In this document: positions 16,629 to 24,852 of the stretch, one piece after another
Numbering within the stretch: position 1 is the first letter of the stretch
How the letters are laid out: each line of letters starts with the position of its first letter
Source: Lysinibacillus composti
GTDB lineage: Bacteria > Bacillota > Bacilli > Bacillales_A > Planococcaceae
Direction of reading: 5' to 3'
Assembly: GCF_016908465.1 (NCBI RefSeq)
Contig: NZ_JAFBDY010000001.1
Location: forward strand, 558,001-622,000
Length of the DNA: 64,000 nt
The notes under the pieces: generated by a model
Databases searched by the model: none
Told to the model about the DNA's origin: nothing
What the model saw: only the letters and a program-made list of their open reading frames with translations
Position numbers and translations under genes: made by a program

Positions 16629-18383
16629 TTATTTATTCTGCAATGTCTTTTCAATTGTAGCGAAATAAGGTGATTGTCCTGAACGGAAGTAAGTGAGTAA
16701 ATAACCGTCCTGAGCAATAATTTTACCTGTCTGTTGATATACATTATAGTCGAAAGCAAATGGGATCATTAATGAATGTTTAAAGAATTCCTTCTCATTC
16801 AGATCAAATTGTACAAACTCTTCTCCAGCAAGAGTAGGTGTTTGTTTTAATTGATTATAAATATTTTTCTGTTCTTCACGTGATACGCGTTCATCCCACC
16901 ATAATTTTCGTGGTTGGAATTGTTGTTTTGATAAATAATCTAGCTGCATTAAGCTGCGTACAATGGCTAAATTCACATTTGGTTGTGTTGCTAAAAACTC
17001 TTCAAGCCGTTTAAATAAATCTTCGAGTTGATGACCAATTCGTGACCAGCCTTTTTCTTCCCAGTATGTTCCAAAGTTTTGGAAGAAATCAAAAGGCGTT
17101 TCAAAACATTGGGTTACCAGATATTCTACAGTGTTATCCATTCGGTGGTCATTCCAATATTTTTCGAGCACGTCTTCAGCGTGTTTAATGCGAATAATTT
17201 CATCAAAAGTTAACACATTGTTGGCGAAGATCTCGTACGGCGCCAAATCAACATATGTGTATCCATATTTTTTTGCATCAATACGAAGACCTGTCCCACG
17301 TAATAGTTTTAAGAATCCTAATTGTAATTCTTCAGGACGCATTGCAAATACATCATTGAACGTTTGTCGGAAACTGTTATAGTCTTCTTCTGGTAGTCCA
17401 GCAATTAAATCAAGGTGCTGATCAATCTTGCCACCTTCTTTAACCATTGTAACTGTACGTTTCAGTTTTTCGAAGTTTTGTCTACGTTTAACTAGTTCAT
17501 TCGTTAAATCATTCGTTGATTGAACACCAATTTCAAAACGGAATAATCCTCTTGGTGCATTGTCATTTAAGAATTGGATGACTTCTGGGCGCATGATGTC
17601 AGCAGTAATCTCGAATTGGAAGACGACACCTGGTACATGTTCATCAATTAAAAATTGGAACATCTCCATCGCATAGCTTCGGCTTATATTAAATGTACGA
17701 TCGACAAATTTAATTGTTTTAGCACCATTAGCCATTAAATAGCGGATGTCCTCTTTAATTTTTTCTCGGTTAAAGTAACGAACGCCCACTTCGATGGAAG
17801 ATAAGCAGAATTGACACGAGAATGGACAGCCTCGACTTGTTTCGATATATTGTATACGTTTTCCAAGAGATGAGCGGTCCTCTTCAAAACGGTAAGGACT
17901 TGGAATCCCTTTTAAGTCAATCTTCTTCGGCTGTGAATGGATTTTTACTTTTCCATCCTGTAAATAACAAATCCCGGACACTTCATCTAATGCTATTTCA
18001 CCATTAAAATATTTAAGTAGTTCCTTAAATGAAGTTTCTCCTTCTCCCATTACAATAAAGTCCACTTCTTCGATTCGTCGTAACCAATCATGCACATCAT
18101 ATGAAACTTCAGGGCCACCTAAAATAATTTTCGTGTTAGGTGAAACTGTTTTTAGTATTTTAATTACTTTAATAGTTTCTTCGATATTCCAGATGTAACA
18201 ACTAAACCCGACAACATCTGGTTTATGTTGATATAAATCGGAAACGATATTGAATGCAGGGTCTTTTATTGTATATTCTGTAATTATTGGGTTAAATTCA
18301 GGCAAGGCAGCTGCCTTTAAATAACGAATTGCCAAGTTTGTATGGATGTATTTGGCATTTAATGTTGTTAAGATAATATTCAT
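16629..18383 (-). CDS. B12-binding domain radical SAM protein (DUF4080)
   Basis: 584 aa. Residues 1-140 form a cobalamin-binding-like Rossmann domain (M-N-I-I-L-T-T-L-N-A-K-Y...G-G-P-E-V-S). The radical SAM core starts near 170 with C-P-F-S-C-Q-F-C, the C-x3-C-x2-C cluster ligands. The C-terminal 200 residues match the DUF4080 region found in related Bacillus and clostridial proteins. The reaction is unknown; methylation or rearrangement chemistry is typical of such enzymes. It is a single gene with its own terminator. Confidence 0.88.
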   Translation of the reverse strand: MNIILTTLNAKYIHTNLAIRYLKAAALPEFNPIITEYTIKDPAFNIVSDLYQHKPDVVGFSCYIWNIEETIKVIKILKTVSPNTKIILGGPEVSYDVHDWLRRIEEVDFIVMGEGETSFKELLKYFNGEIALDEVSGICYLQDGKVKIHSQPKKIDLKGIPSPYRFEEDRSSLGKRIQYIETSRGCPFSCQFCLSSIEVGVRYFNREKIKEDIRYLMANGAKTIKFVDRTFNISRSYAMEMFQFLIDEHVPGVVFQFEITADIMRPEVIQFLNDNAPRGLFRFEIGVQSTNDLTNELVKRRQNFEKLKRTVTMVKEGGKIDQHLDLIAGLPEEDYNSFRQTFNDVFAMRPEELQLGFLKLLRGTGLRIDAKKYGYTYVDLAPYEIFANNVLTFDEIIRIKHAEDVLEKYWNDHRMDNTVEYLVTQCFETPFDFFQNFGTYWEEKGWSRIGHQLEDLFKRLEEFLATQPNVNLAIVRSLMQLDYLSKQQFQPRKLWWDERVSREEQKNIYNQLKQTPTLAGEEFVQFDLNEKEFFKHSLMIPFAFDYNVYQQTGKIIAQDGYLLTYFRSGQSPYFATIEKTLQNK

Positions 18384-18657
18384 TGATGCTCTCCTTTATA
18401 AACAACTTGAATAATGCGATGGTCATAACTTTTAGTTATTGAACTAGGCTTTAGTTTGTTGTGATAATATACTCAATTGTTTATTATAAACGTTTTAAAA
18501 CTAAATCGTGATTGAATTGTTTTAATAAGTGTAAGTTTAAGAATTCAGACTATTATCATGACATAATAAGAAGGAATTTTCTAGTTTTTAAAGGGGTTTT
18601 GAAATAAATGCTGAATATAATGATTGAAATCAATTACATAGAAAAGGAGATTAAATA

Positions 18658-19332
18658 ATGGACTATATTCGAATTACAAATATAGAAGACCCATTGTTTG
18701 CTAAAATGCATACGCTATTGGGCGAAATTTTTCCACCAGAAGAAGTACTAGAATTTAACTTGTGGAAAGAGCCTCTGGAAGACCCAGGTATTCGTGTTTT
18801 TGTTGCGGTCGACGAAAACGAGGAAGTAGTAGGGGCAACAGAATATCGTTACTATCCTAGGTGGAATATTGCCATGACTGACTTTACCATCATAGGCCAA
18901 CCTGGACATGGTCTTGGTAGATTTTTAGCAAGAAATCGTGAAAAGGATTTACATCGTCTCGCGAGTGAAAACGGCAAAACATTATTTGGAATGTTTGCTG
19001 AAATTTATGACCCTTACGAAAAAGAAGATTTTAATTTTGGTGGGGTTGCGCCTATGAATCCTTATGTTCGTCGTGAAGTATTATCACATCTTGGATATCA
19101 AAGACTTGATTTTCAATATGTACATCCATCTTGGAAAAATGATGGGGAGGCTGTTAAAGGTTTAGATTTTTGCTTTATGCCAACAGATGAAAATATTCAA
19201 CAAATACCAACGAGCCTTGTTGTAGATTTCTTAATGGATTATTATTCGGTATTATCAAATAAACCAAAAGATTGGATTCAAATGATTGAAGATCTAAAAG
19301 AAAAAGAAACAGTGAGTTTACTTCCTCTATAA
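18658..19332 (+). CDS. GNAT-family acetyltransferase
   Basis: A 224-residue protein with an N-terminal GNAT fold. V-V-G-A-T-E-Y-R-Y-Y is strand 4 and Q-P-G-H-G-L-G-R-F-L (about 80-90) is the acetyl-CoA phosphate loop (Q/R-x-x-G-x-G). It is longer than a minimal GNAT; the last 80 residues are extra. The acceptor substrate is not evident. AAAGGAG lies before the ATG. Single gene. Confidence 0.8.
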   Translation: MDYIRITNIEDPLFAKMHTLLGEIFPPEEVLEFNLWKEPLEDPGIRVFVAVDENEEVVGATEYRYYPRWNIAMTDFTIIGQPGHGLGRFLARNREKDLHRLASENGKTLFGMFAEIYDPYEKEDFNFGGVAPMNPYVRREVLSHLGYQRLDFQYVHPSWKNDGEAVKGLDFCFMPTDENIQQIPTSLVVDFLMDYYSVLSNKPKDWIQMIEDLKEKETVSLLPL

Positions 19333-19341
19333 ATATTAGGA

Positions 19342-19370
19342 AAGAGCGTGCTAAAACTAGCACGTTCTTT
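19342..19370 (+). terminator. Terminator of the GNAT gene
   Basis: AAGAGCGTGCT pairs with AGCACGTTCTT, followed by T. Confidence 0.75.
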
Positions 19371-19379
19371 CCATGTTAA

Positions 19380-19769
19380 TTAAGGTTGAAGCTGAGTTTG
19401 CAGATTATTTGCAAATGTTTCAGCTCCACCAGGTCCATCAACTGTTAAGAACTCTGTAATTTCACAAATGCTAATATAAGCGTCAAATGTGATTACACCA
19501 ACAATTGGGAAAAACGGCACAACTCTATCACCGAAGAATGCAAATTTTGCAATAACAACATCCAATACTAGGACTTTGTCATCTCTTACTTCATCGATTC
19601 TACCAATAACAATAGCATTCTTCTCAAAGACAACTACAAATTCATTCTCATTATCTTTAAGTGCTTCTGCTAATGCGTCAACACATTCACATTTACAATT
19701 CTTATTGTCGTGGTGTTTGTGTTCTTTGTGACAACCAGGTCTACAACAACCGTGACATTTTCTTGTCAT
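19380..19769 (-). CDS. Cys/His-rich N-terminal domain protein, probable spore surface protein
   Basis: 129 aa. The first 30 residues are packed with Cys and His (K-C-H-G-C-C-R-P-G-C-H-K-E-H-K-H-H, then C-K-C-E-C), while the rest is a hydrophobic beta-rich domain with A-I-V-I-G-R-I-D-E-V-R-D-D-K-V-L-V-L-D-V-V. No signal peptide. Cys-rich cytosolic proteins of this kind are common in spore coat and exosporium of Bacillales, so that is my inference; I do not recognise the family. GGGGGGAAAG precedes the ATG. Confidence 0.6.
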   Translation of the reverse strand: MTRKCHGCCRPGCHKEHKHHDNKNCKCECVDALAEALKDNENEFVVVFEKNAIVIGRIDEVRDDKVLVLDVVIAKFAFFGDRVVPFFPIVGVITFDAYISICEITEFLTVDGPGGAETFANNLQTQLQP

Positions 19770-19984
19770 TTCTTTCCCCCCTTTCGTTTTTCTATTAATA
19801 TAAATATGAAATTACTAGAATGTTTCTTGTTCATATGACCTAATAGATTAATTTATTTAACTTTTTTCTATAATAAAGCGTGATTTAAACTATTAAAGGG
19901 GGATTTTATTTGTTATGGTGCTTTAGGAACTTGTCAAAAGTGGAATAGATGAAGAGATAATATAATGATATTGGAGGTAATTAG

Positions 19985-20359
19985 TTGAAAAGTGCAAATC
20001 CATATATCTTTGTTGATCAATGTGTGGAAGTGATGACGTACTATAAAGGTTTATTTAATTGTAAAGTGAAGAATCTGCAGCTTGACGATTCTGGCAAATG
20101 TTTTTATGGTGAACTACATATTGGGGAAAGTATAATTCACTTTTCAGATACATTTGGGAAAACGGATGCGGGGAATCAAGTTCGAATTTCATTAGTTTGT
20201 GAAAGTGAAGATGAACTAAAACGAGTATATGAGTCACTGAGTGAAGATGCAACGATTACAGTTCCACTTCAACAAACGTTTTGGGGAGGGTTCCATGCAA
20301 ACCTAATTGATCGCTTTGGTATTGGTTGGTTATTGAATTACACACAAAATAGTTATTAA
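19985..20359 (+). CDS. PhnB-like VOC family protein
   Basis: 124 aa, TTG start with GGAGG about seven bases upstream. It resembles the PhnB/YjdN branch of the VOC superfamily: N-P-Y-I-F-V-D at the start, Y-Y-K-G-L-F, then I-H-F-S-D-T-F and F-W-G-G-F-H-A-N-L-I-D-R-F-G-I-G-W. The usual G-x-C-x-E-A motif after strand 1 is changed to D-Q-C-V-E-V. Function is not known for most members. Confidence 0.75.
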   Translation: MKSANPYIFVDQCVEVMTYYKGLFNCKVKNLQLDDSGKCFYGELHIGESIIHFSDTFGKTDAGNQVRISLVCESEDELKRVYESLSEDATITVPLQQTFWGGFHANLIDRFGIGWLLNYTQNSY

Positions 20360-20442
20360 TAGTATGTTTTGTATGAAGGCTTTCTAAGTCCTACAAACAG
20401 GGGAAAGAAGGAATAGTACAAGTTGAAGTTTTGTTATAAGAA

Positions 20443-20476
20443 AAAGCTCAGAGTATCGATTTCTACTCTGAGCTTT
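20443..20476. terminator. Bidirectional terminator between PhnB-like gene and small-protein operon 2
   Basis: AAAGCTCAGAGTA pairs perfectly with TACTCTGAGCTTT, with A/T runs on both sides. Confidence 0.85.
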
Positions 20477-20499
20477 ATTATTATATGAAAATTCTAATC

Positions 20500-20622
20500 T
20501 TACATTGTAAAAGTTAAGATAGTTGGTTGTTTGAAGTTCTTAATAGCCATTGTTGCTTCGTTTTGATTGTCAAATTCAAAAATACGGAATGTATCTTGTT
20601 CGAATACTGTTAGTACCCACAT
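20500..20622 (-). CDS. Unrecognised 40-residue W-V-x-T-V-F family protein (copy C)
   Basis: ATG start with AAGGAGGTGA upstream. The product begins M-W-V-L-T-V-F-E-Q-D-T-F-R-I-F-E-F-D, shares N-Q-N-E-A with copy B, and ends P-T-I-L-T-F-T-M. Second gene of operon 2, 83 bp after copy D, ending just before a terminator. Like the others it has no Cys and no signal peptide. Function unknown. Confidence 0.8.
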   Translation of the reverse strand: MWVLTVFEQDTFRIFEFDNQNEATMAIKNFKQPTILTFTM

Positions 20623-20705
20623 CTGGGGTCACCTCCTTGACTTTTAAAAAAACGATTTTAATTAATGGTTGGCTCGAAAATGCTGAAGCTAAGCCATGCA
20701 GGGTA

Positions 20706-20834
20706 TTACTTTGTATACGAAAGAATTGCTGAGCCGTTGCCGTTGAAACCTACAAGTGCTAATTTTGCCTCGTTTTTGTTTTCAAATTCAAACATACGAA
20801 CTGTATTTTGATCAAATACTGTAATAACCCACAT
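20706..20834 (-). CDS. Unrecognised 42-residue W-V-I-T-V-F family protein (copy D)
   Basis: ATG start with GAGGAGGAAA upstream. The product begins M-W-V-I-T-V-F-D-Q-N-T-V-R-M-F-E-F-E, then N-K-N-E-A, and ends A-I-L-S-Y-T-K. It is the most diverged copy, with a two-residue insertion in a Gly/Asn-rich turn (F-N-G-N-G-S). First gene of operon 2, with the CRP/FNR-type palindrome about 130 bp upstream. Confidence 0.75.
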   Translation of the reverse strand: MWVITVFDQNTVRMFEFENKNEAKLALVGFNGNGSAILSYTK

Positions 20835-20965
20835 GGTATTTCCTCCTCATATTGTACGTAATTTTGTTATATAACACAAGGGCTTAATTTAAAATTTTTT
20901 GAAACGTGTTATATATCAACTTGGTGATTCTATTGTACACCCATGATGCTGAAAATAAAAGAGGA

Positions 20966-20981
20966 AGTGAAAGTTTTCACA
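20966..20981 (-). promoter_or_regulatory. CRP/FNR-type palindrome upstream of small-protein operon 2
   Basis: AGTGAAAGTTTTCACA is one mismatch from TGTGA-N6-TCACA. The 16-nt TTTCACATATTGTTCA (20975-20990) is identical to that upstream of operon 1, and the flanks are similar too. Confidence 0.55.
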
Positions 20982-21153
20982 TATTGTTCAAATTGATGTC
21001 GCTTACAAAATTTATTTCTTAAAAAACATGCATATTTTTAATAAGACGTCTATTTGCATTCAAGAATAATACGTACACAATAGAATATTGCTTCAAAGAA
21101 TCATAAATTTCCTTGCATTATCCAAACTATCGATAAAGGAGGATGGATTACAA

Positions 21154-21909
21154 GTGAGTTCAATAAAACTAGATAATAAAGTACTTTCCATATTGGAAGA
21201 TAAAATAAAATTAATCCATTCAGATGAAGGAGCCATTTATTTAGTCGGGCCAATAAAATTACCTGTCAATTTATATAATGAGACTGTAACGTTTCAATGG
21301 TATTGTTGGTTAAATTGTGATGAAGTAACAGAAGACTATCAAAAAATTATTGATAAATTATCTTCAGCGAATTTGGCAGAACATCAACAATCAAGTGTCC
21401 TTGTTTATGGAGATTTTGAAAATGGAGAGAAAGCAATTATGCGAATGCATTCAATCTGTCATACAGGAGACATTTTTGGAAGTAAACGATGTGATTGTGG
21501 CTATCAATTAAAACAATCAATGAAAATGATTGTAGATCATGGTACGGGTGCATTATTTTATTTAGCCAATCATGAGGGCAGGGGAATAGGTTTATTTAGC
21601 AAAGCGATGGCATACATTCTACAAGAAAATGGGTTTGATACAGTGGAGGCAAACCAAGGTTTAGGTTTTGTTGATGATTCAAGAAATTACGATGACGCAA
21701 TTCGTGTATTGAAAGCGATTAGAACAAAACCTGTAACACTAATTACAAATAATCCTAAAAAATTAGAAGCACTAAAAAATTCAGGATTGCCTGTTTCGGG
21801 AAGACAAGAGATTTGGGGAGACATCTCAGAATACAATCGTAATTATTTACTAACTAAAATTAAGCGTTCTGGTCATATTAACGAAGATGATACTTGTTGT
21901 AACGATTAA
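21154..21909 (+). CDS. Stand-alone GTP cyclohydrolase II (RibA-like)
   Basis: GTP cyclohydrolase II opens GTP to start riboflavin synthesis. The zinc site C-x10-C-x-C (C-H-T-G-D-I-F-G-S-K-R-C-D-C), N-H-E-G-R-G-I-G and the Y-D-D-A...L-I-T-N-N-P-K-K stretch are intact. There is no DHBP synthase domain, unlike the usual Bacillus RibBA. The GTG at 21154, 11 bases after AAAGGAGG, gives 251 aa and I prefer it to the TTG 22 codons earlier. No other rib gene is near, so this may be a paralogue with a specialised role. Confidence 0.85.
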   Translation: MSSIKLDNKVLSILEDKIKLIHSDEGAIYLVGPIKLPVNLYNETVTFQWYCWLNCDEVTEDYQKIIDKLSSANLAEHQQSSVLVYGDFENGEKAIMRMHSICHTGDIFGSKRCDCGYQLKQSMKMIVDHGTGALFYLANHEGRGIGLFSKAMAYILQENGFDTVEANQGLGFVDDSRNYDDAIRVLKAIRTKPVTLITNNPKKLEALKNSGLPVSGRQEIWGDISEYNRNYLLTKIKRSGHINEDDTCCND

Positions 21910-21915
21910 GATACA

Positions 21916-21953
21916 AGACTATGCTCTAAGTAGGGAGTATAGTCTATTTTTTT
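21916..21953 (+). terminator. Terminator of the GTP cyclohydrolase II gene
   Basis: AGACTATGCTC pairs with GAGTATAGTCT, followed by a T-rich tail. Confidence 0.8.
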
Positions 21954-21964
21954 GGGAACAAACA

Positions 21965-21992
21965 AAAATGGCGAGCTTTATTTCTCGCCATT
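21965..21992 (-). terminator. Terminator of the small hydrophilic protein gene
   Basis: On the minus strand GGCGAG pairs with CTCGCC, followed by ATTTTTGTTTG. Confidence 0.7.
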
Positions 21993-21998
21993 AATAAT

Positions 21999-22205
21999 TT
22001 ATCTATTTTTATTTGATTGTTGATTCTTATCATGATTTGTTGCATTATTTTTGTTTTTAATTTTTGAGTCAAATTCCTCTGCAATTTCCGCTGTATTGTC
22101 TTCTGGGTTATCTGAATGGCTTGTCGTATTTTGATGTAAGTGTTTATAAGTCTCAAAAGGGTTATGAGTTCTTTCATTCAACGTCTTTTTATTATTTTTG
22201 CTCAC
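21999..22205 (-). CDS. Small Asn-rich hydrophilic protein, possible spore protein
   Basis: 68 aa from a GTG with AGGAGGTGA about seven bases upstream. The sequence is highly polar (S-K-N-N-K-K...T-A-E-I-A-E-E-F-D-S-K-I-K-N-K-N-N) and lacks hydrophobic core residues, as in minor small acid-soluble spore proteins. I cannot assign it to a named SASP class, and the spore link is an inference from composition and ribosome site. Confidence 0.55.
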   Translation of the reverse strand: MSKNNKKTLNERTHNPFETYKHLHQNTTSHSDNPEDNTAEIAEEFDSKIKNKNNATNHDKNQQSNKNR

Positions 22206-22287
22206 CAAAAATCACCTCCTAGAGTCTAATGTGCTCAGTATTGGAGGTTTTATTCTTAAACGAAACTTTAATAAGTATGTGTGGAAG

Positions 22288-22488
22288 CTAAAAATTACAA
22301 AGTTTTTTTGCTTCTTTTTTCTTTAAACCGCGCCGTTTCATTTCTAACTTAATTAAGGCTAAGCATTCTTTGTATTCTAGGTATTTATTCAGATCATACA
22401 AAGATTGTCTATGTTTTTCTTTATAATACTTTTTTTGCTTTTTTACCTTTGTATATAAATTAGCAAGCTCTTTATTTGTTAATTCCAT
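22288..22488 (-). CDS. Small basic coiled-coil hypothetical protein
   Basis: 66 aa, rich in Lys (M-E-L-T-N-K-E-L-A-N-L-Y-T-K-V-K-K-Q-K-K-Y-Y-K-E-K-H) and predicted to be all helical with heptad-like spacing of Leu, Tyr and Ile. CTAGGTGA lies before the ATG. I do not recognise it. Confidence 0.5.
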   Translation of the reverse strand: MELTNKELANLYTKVKKQKKYYKEKHRQSLYDLNKYLEYKECLALIKLEMKRRGLKKKEAKKLCNF

Positions 22489-22787
22489 ATCTTTTCACCT
22501 AGTTTATATTATAAAAAGTGATTTATAAAAATCAATATCATCAATATCTTTTAATATTATTATCAATAATAACTATATTTAATTAGCTTATTGTGAAATA
22601 TATGAAATATATATAATAAATTCTAACTTGAGGGGATTATTAAAATAATTGAGATATAAATAGTTGAACATGCTACTACTATGTATTGTATTGAGGATCC
22701 AACACAGCTGCAACACATATCCTTTGGAGTAGGAGAAAGTGATTGAATTAGACTTCCTTTTTTCAATATTTTTTTTATAAAAATAAA
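22489..22787. other. Intergenic region
   Basis: Very AT-rich. No frame with a ribosome site was found between the small basic protein gene and the terminator of the gamma-SASP-like pair. Confidence 0.3.
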
Positions 22788-22808
22788 GGTATAGGCTAAG
22801 CCTATACC
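22780..22808 (-). terminator. Terminator of the gamma-SASP-like pair
   Basis: GGTATAGGC, TAA loop and GCCTATACC form a perfect 9-bp stem, followed on the minus strand by TTTATTTTTAT. Confidence 0.85.
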
Positions 22809-22823
22809 AAAGGGGGGAATCTA

Positions 22824-22991
<168 letters not shown>

Positions 22992-23029
22992 TTTTAAGCT
23001 CTCCTCTACATAAAAAGTTTTTTTAGTAA

Positions 23030-23185
23030 TTATTTTTTACGGTTATTATTACGTTGTTGGTTGTTGTTTTCTTTTTGGTTTTGTTGACGTACTTGATTGA
23101 AGTCTTGGTCAACTGCGAACTCTTCACGGTTGTTGTTATTGTTATTATTGTTGTTATTGTTGTTGTTGTTGTTTCGTTTAGCCAT
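23030..23185 (-). CDS. Gamma-type SASP-like Asn-rich protein, copy 1
   Basis: 51 aa: M-A-K-R, fifteen Asn encoded by mixed AAC and AAT, then R-E-E-F-A-V-D-Q-D-F-N-Q-V-R-Q-Q-N-Q-K-E and an Asn-rich basic end. GGAGGTGA precedes the ATG. It is nearly identical to copy 2 in the core and differs mainly in the length of the Asn run, which points to recent duplication with triplet-repeat slippage. Spore-core location is inferred from the SspE-like core. Confidence 0.7.
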   Translation of the reverse strand: MAKRNNNNNNNNNNNNNNNREEFAVDQDFNQVRQQNQKENNNQQRNNNRKK

Positions 23186-23402
23186 TGTCTCATTCACCTC
23201 CACAAAAAGTATTGTGTGTAGAATGAAATGGCTTTATTCGCTGTTTTTTTTTGTAAATAATAATTGAAATTGATTTTAAGTATTTAATGTTTTATTAATT
23301 TTTGTTATTCCACAAGGATTCCTTCTTAATTAGGGGAATTTATTTATATAAAGAATAAAAGAAAATTGTAGCTAATAAAAACAAGAACAAGGGAGTTTTG
23401 TA

Positions 23403-23867
23403 ATGAATATATGGACGAAAGAAATAGTAATTAATGCACCTATTGATCACGTTTGGAAATATTTCGATGGAACTTTAGAGGATATGCAAAAGATCATGCC
23501 ACAAGTGGATAAGAATGAACCTGTAAAAGTAACGGAGAATAAAGTAGGTAGTGTCTTTCGTCAGGCTTATCGGGAAGGAAAACGTGTTCAAGAATACGAT
23601 GTAGAGACATTAGAATACGAAAATACACCTGACCTAAAAAAGCTTAAAATAGGATTTACATTAGCGAAAATGTTTGAAATAACGGCTTATTATGAACTGA
23701 AGAAAGTTAATGAAACCACTACTACATTACTATATACAGCGACAAATCGTCCTTTGCGGTTCTTTTCAAAAATGATGTTGTTATTTGGTAATGATCATGT
23801 AGTGATTGAATTTGTGGAACGTGTAAAGAGAGTGGCAGAGGAAGAACTAGCAGTGAGTGAAGTTTAA
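23403..23867 (+). CDS. SRPBCC (START-like) family protein
   Basis: 154 aa with the helix-grip pattern of the polyketide cyclase/START superfamily: a first strand W-T-K-E-I-V-I-N-A-P-I-D-H-V-W-K-Y-F-D, several strands, and a long C-terminal helix V-I-E-F-V-E-R-V-K-R-V-A-E-E-E. Such proteins bind hydrophobic ligands; the ligand is not known. AGGGAG lies before the ATG. Its terminator overlaps the stop codon. Confidence 0.8.
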   Translation: MNIWTKEIVINAPIDHVWKYFDGTLEDMQKIMPQVDKNEPVKVTENKVGSVFRQAYREGKRVQEYDVETLEYENTPDLKKLKIGFTLAKMFEITAYYELKKVNETTTTLLYTATNRPLRFFSKMMLLFGNDHVVIEFVERVKRVAEEELAVSEV

Positions 23868-23880
23868 CTCACTGCTTTAT
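23850..23880 (+). terminator. Terminator overlapping the SRPBCC stop codon
   Basis: CAGTGAGT pairs with ACTCACTG, followed by CTTTATT. Confidence 0.6.
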
Positions 23881-23920
23881 TACAATGTTTCACAAATACT
23901 TAATTGGAAAGAAGAGTTAT

Positions 23921-24649
23921 ATGAAAAATAATCATATGAATGTCACGATAAAGCGAATTTTATTATACTTGTTCGGTTTATTTTTTCTATCGTTAGGAGT
24001 TAGTTTCTCTATTCAAGCTGCATTTGGTGTTTCACCTGTATCATCACTCGCCTATGCTCTTTCTTTAGCATCTAGTTTTTCAGTTGGGTTAATGACAATT
24101 GTTGCTAATATTCTATTTGTTATTGTGCAAATCATACTATCCAAAAGACTTGATGTAAAAGAATTTTCTATACAATTGATTATTTTACTATTATTTGGCT
24201 TCTTTATGGACGCCACATTATTCCTTATTCAATTATTCCCAACTCCAGAGACAATTTTTATGCGAATTGTATTTTTAATAGTAAGTTTGTTTGTCGTTGC
24301 AATTGGATTACTCGGTTATTTTACGGCGAAGTTTCCATTAATGCCTTACGATGCGTTAACTTATGTAATTAGTGAACGATTTAAATTAAAATTCAGTAAA
24401 GCGAAAATTACGAGTGATTTGTTAAATGTTTTTGTTGCAGGCGCTATTTGTTTAATATTTAATCATTCATTTGGAGCAGTTGGAATTGGCACGCTTATTG
24501 CAGCTTATTTCATTGGGAAAATTTTAGGTTTGTTGATGCGTCATTTTCAAGCATGCTTACATCACTGGGTGTTTATTGATCATGTTAAGGAATCAGAAAT
24601 CACGCTAAATAATCAAATTGAAGAACAAGAAAGCACGAACGTACCATAA
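23921..24649 (+). CDS. YczE/YitT-like integral membrane protein
   Basis: About 242 aa with five to six membrane helices and the YczE-type start I-L-L-Y-L-F-G-L-F-F-L-S-L-G-V-S-F-S-I-Q. It continues with V-S-P-V-S-S-L-A-Y-A-L and a late F-G-A-V-G-I-G-T-L. Function is unknown in the family. I place the start at the ATG 23921 (M-K-N-N-H-M-N), behind GGAAAGAAG; the ATG at 23885 follows a terminator and has no ribosome site. Confidence 0.75.
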   Translation: MKNNHMNVTIKRILLYLFGLFFLSLGVSFSIQAAFGVSPVSSLAYALSLASSFSVGLMTIVANILFVIVQIILSKRLDVKEFSIQLIILLLFGFFMDATLFLIQLFPTPETIFMRIVFLIVSLFVVAIGLLGYFTAKFPLMPYDALTYVISERFKLKFSKAKITSDLLNVFVAGAICLIFNHSFGAVGIGTLIAAYFIGKILGLLMRHFQACLHHWVFIDHVKESEITLNNQIEEQESTNVP

Positions 24650-24668
24650 TAATCGTTCGTGTTTTTTT
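24634..24668 (+). terminator. Terminator of the YczE-like gene
   Basis: CACGAACG pairs with CGTTCGTG, followed by seven T. Confidence 0.8.
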
Positions 24669-24852
24669 ATGTAGGAATGTCCAGCGAGATAAAACCATCA
24701 CGTGTTAATTTACGATACTTGTTTTAACTGCAGAATAGGGATTGCCTCTAAAGCATAGAAAATAAATGAAAATATGAACATAAGAATATATTTATCTCGA
24801 ATATTTGATTTTTTTTGATGTACTATAATAATATAGAAGTAATACGTTACAG

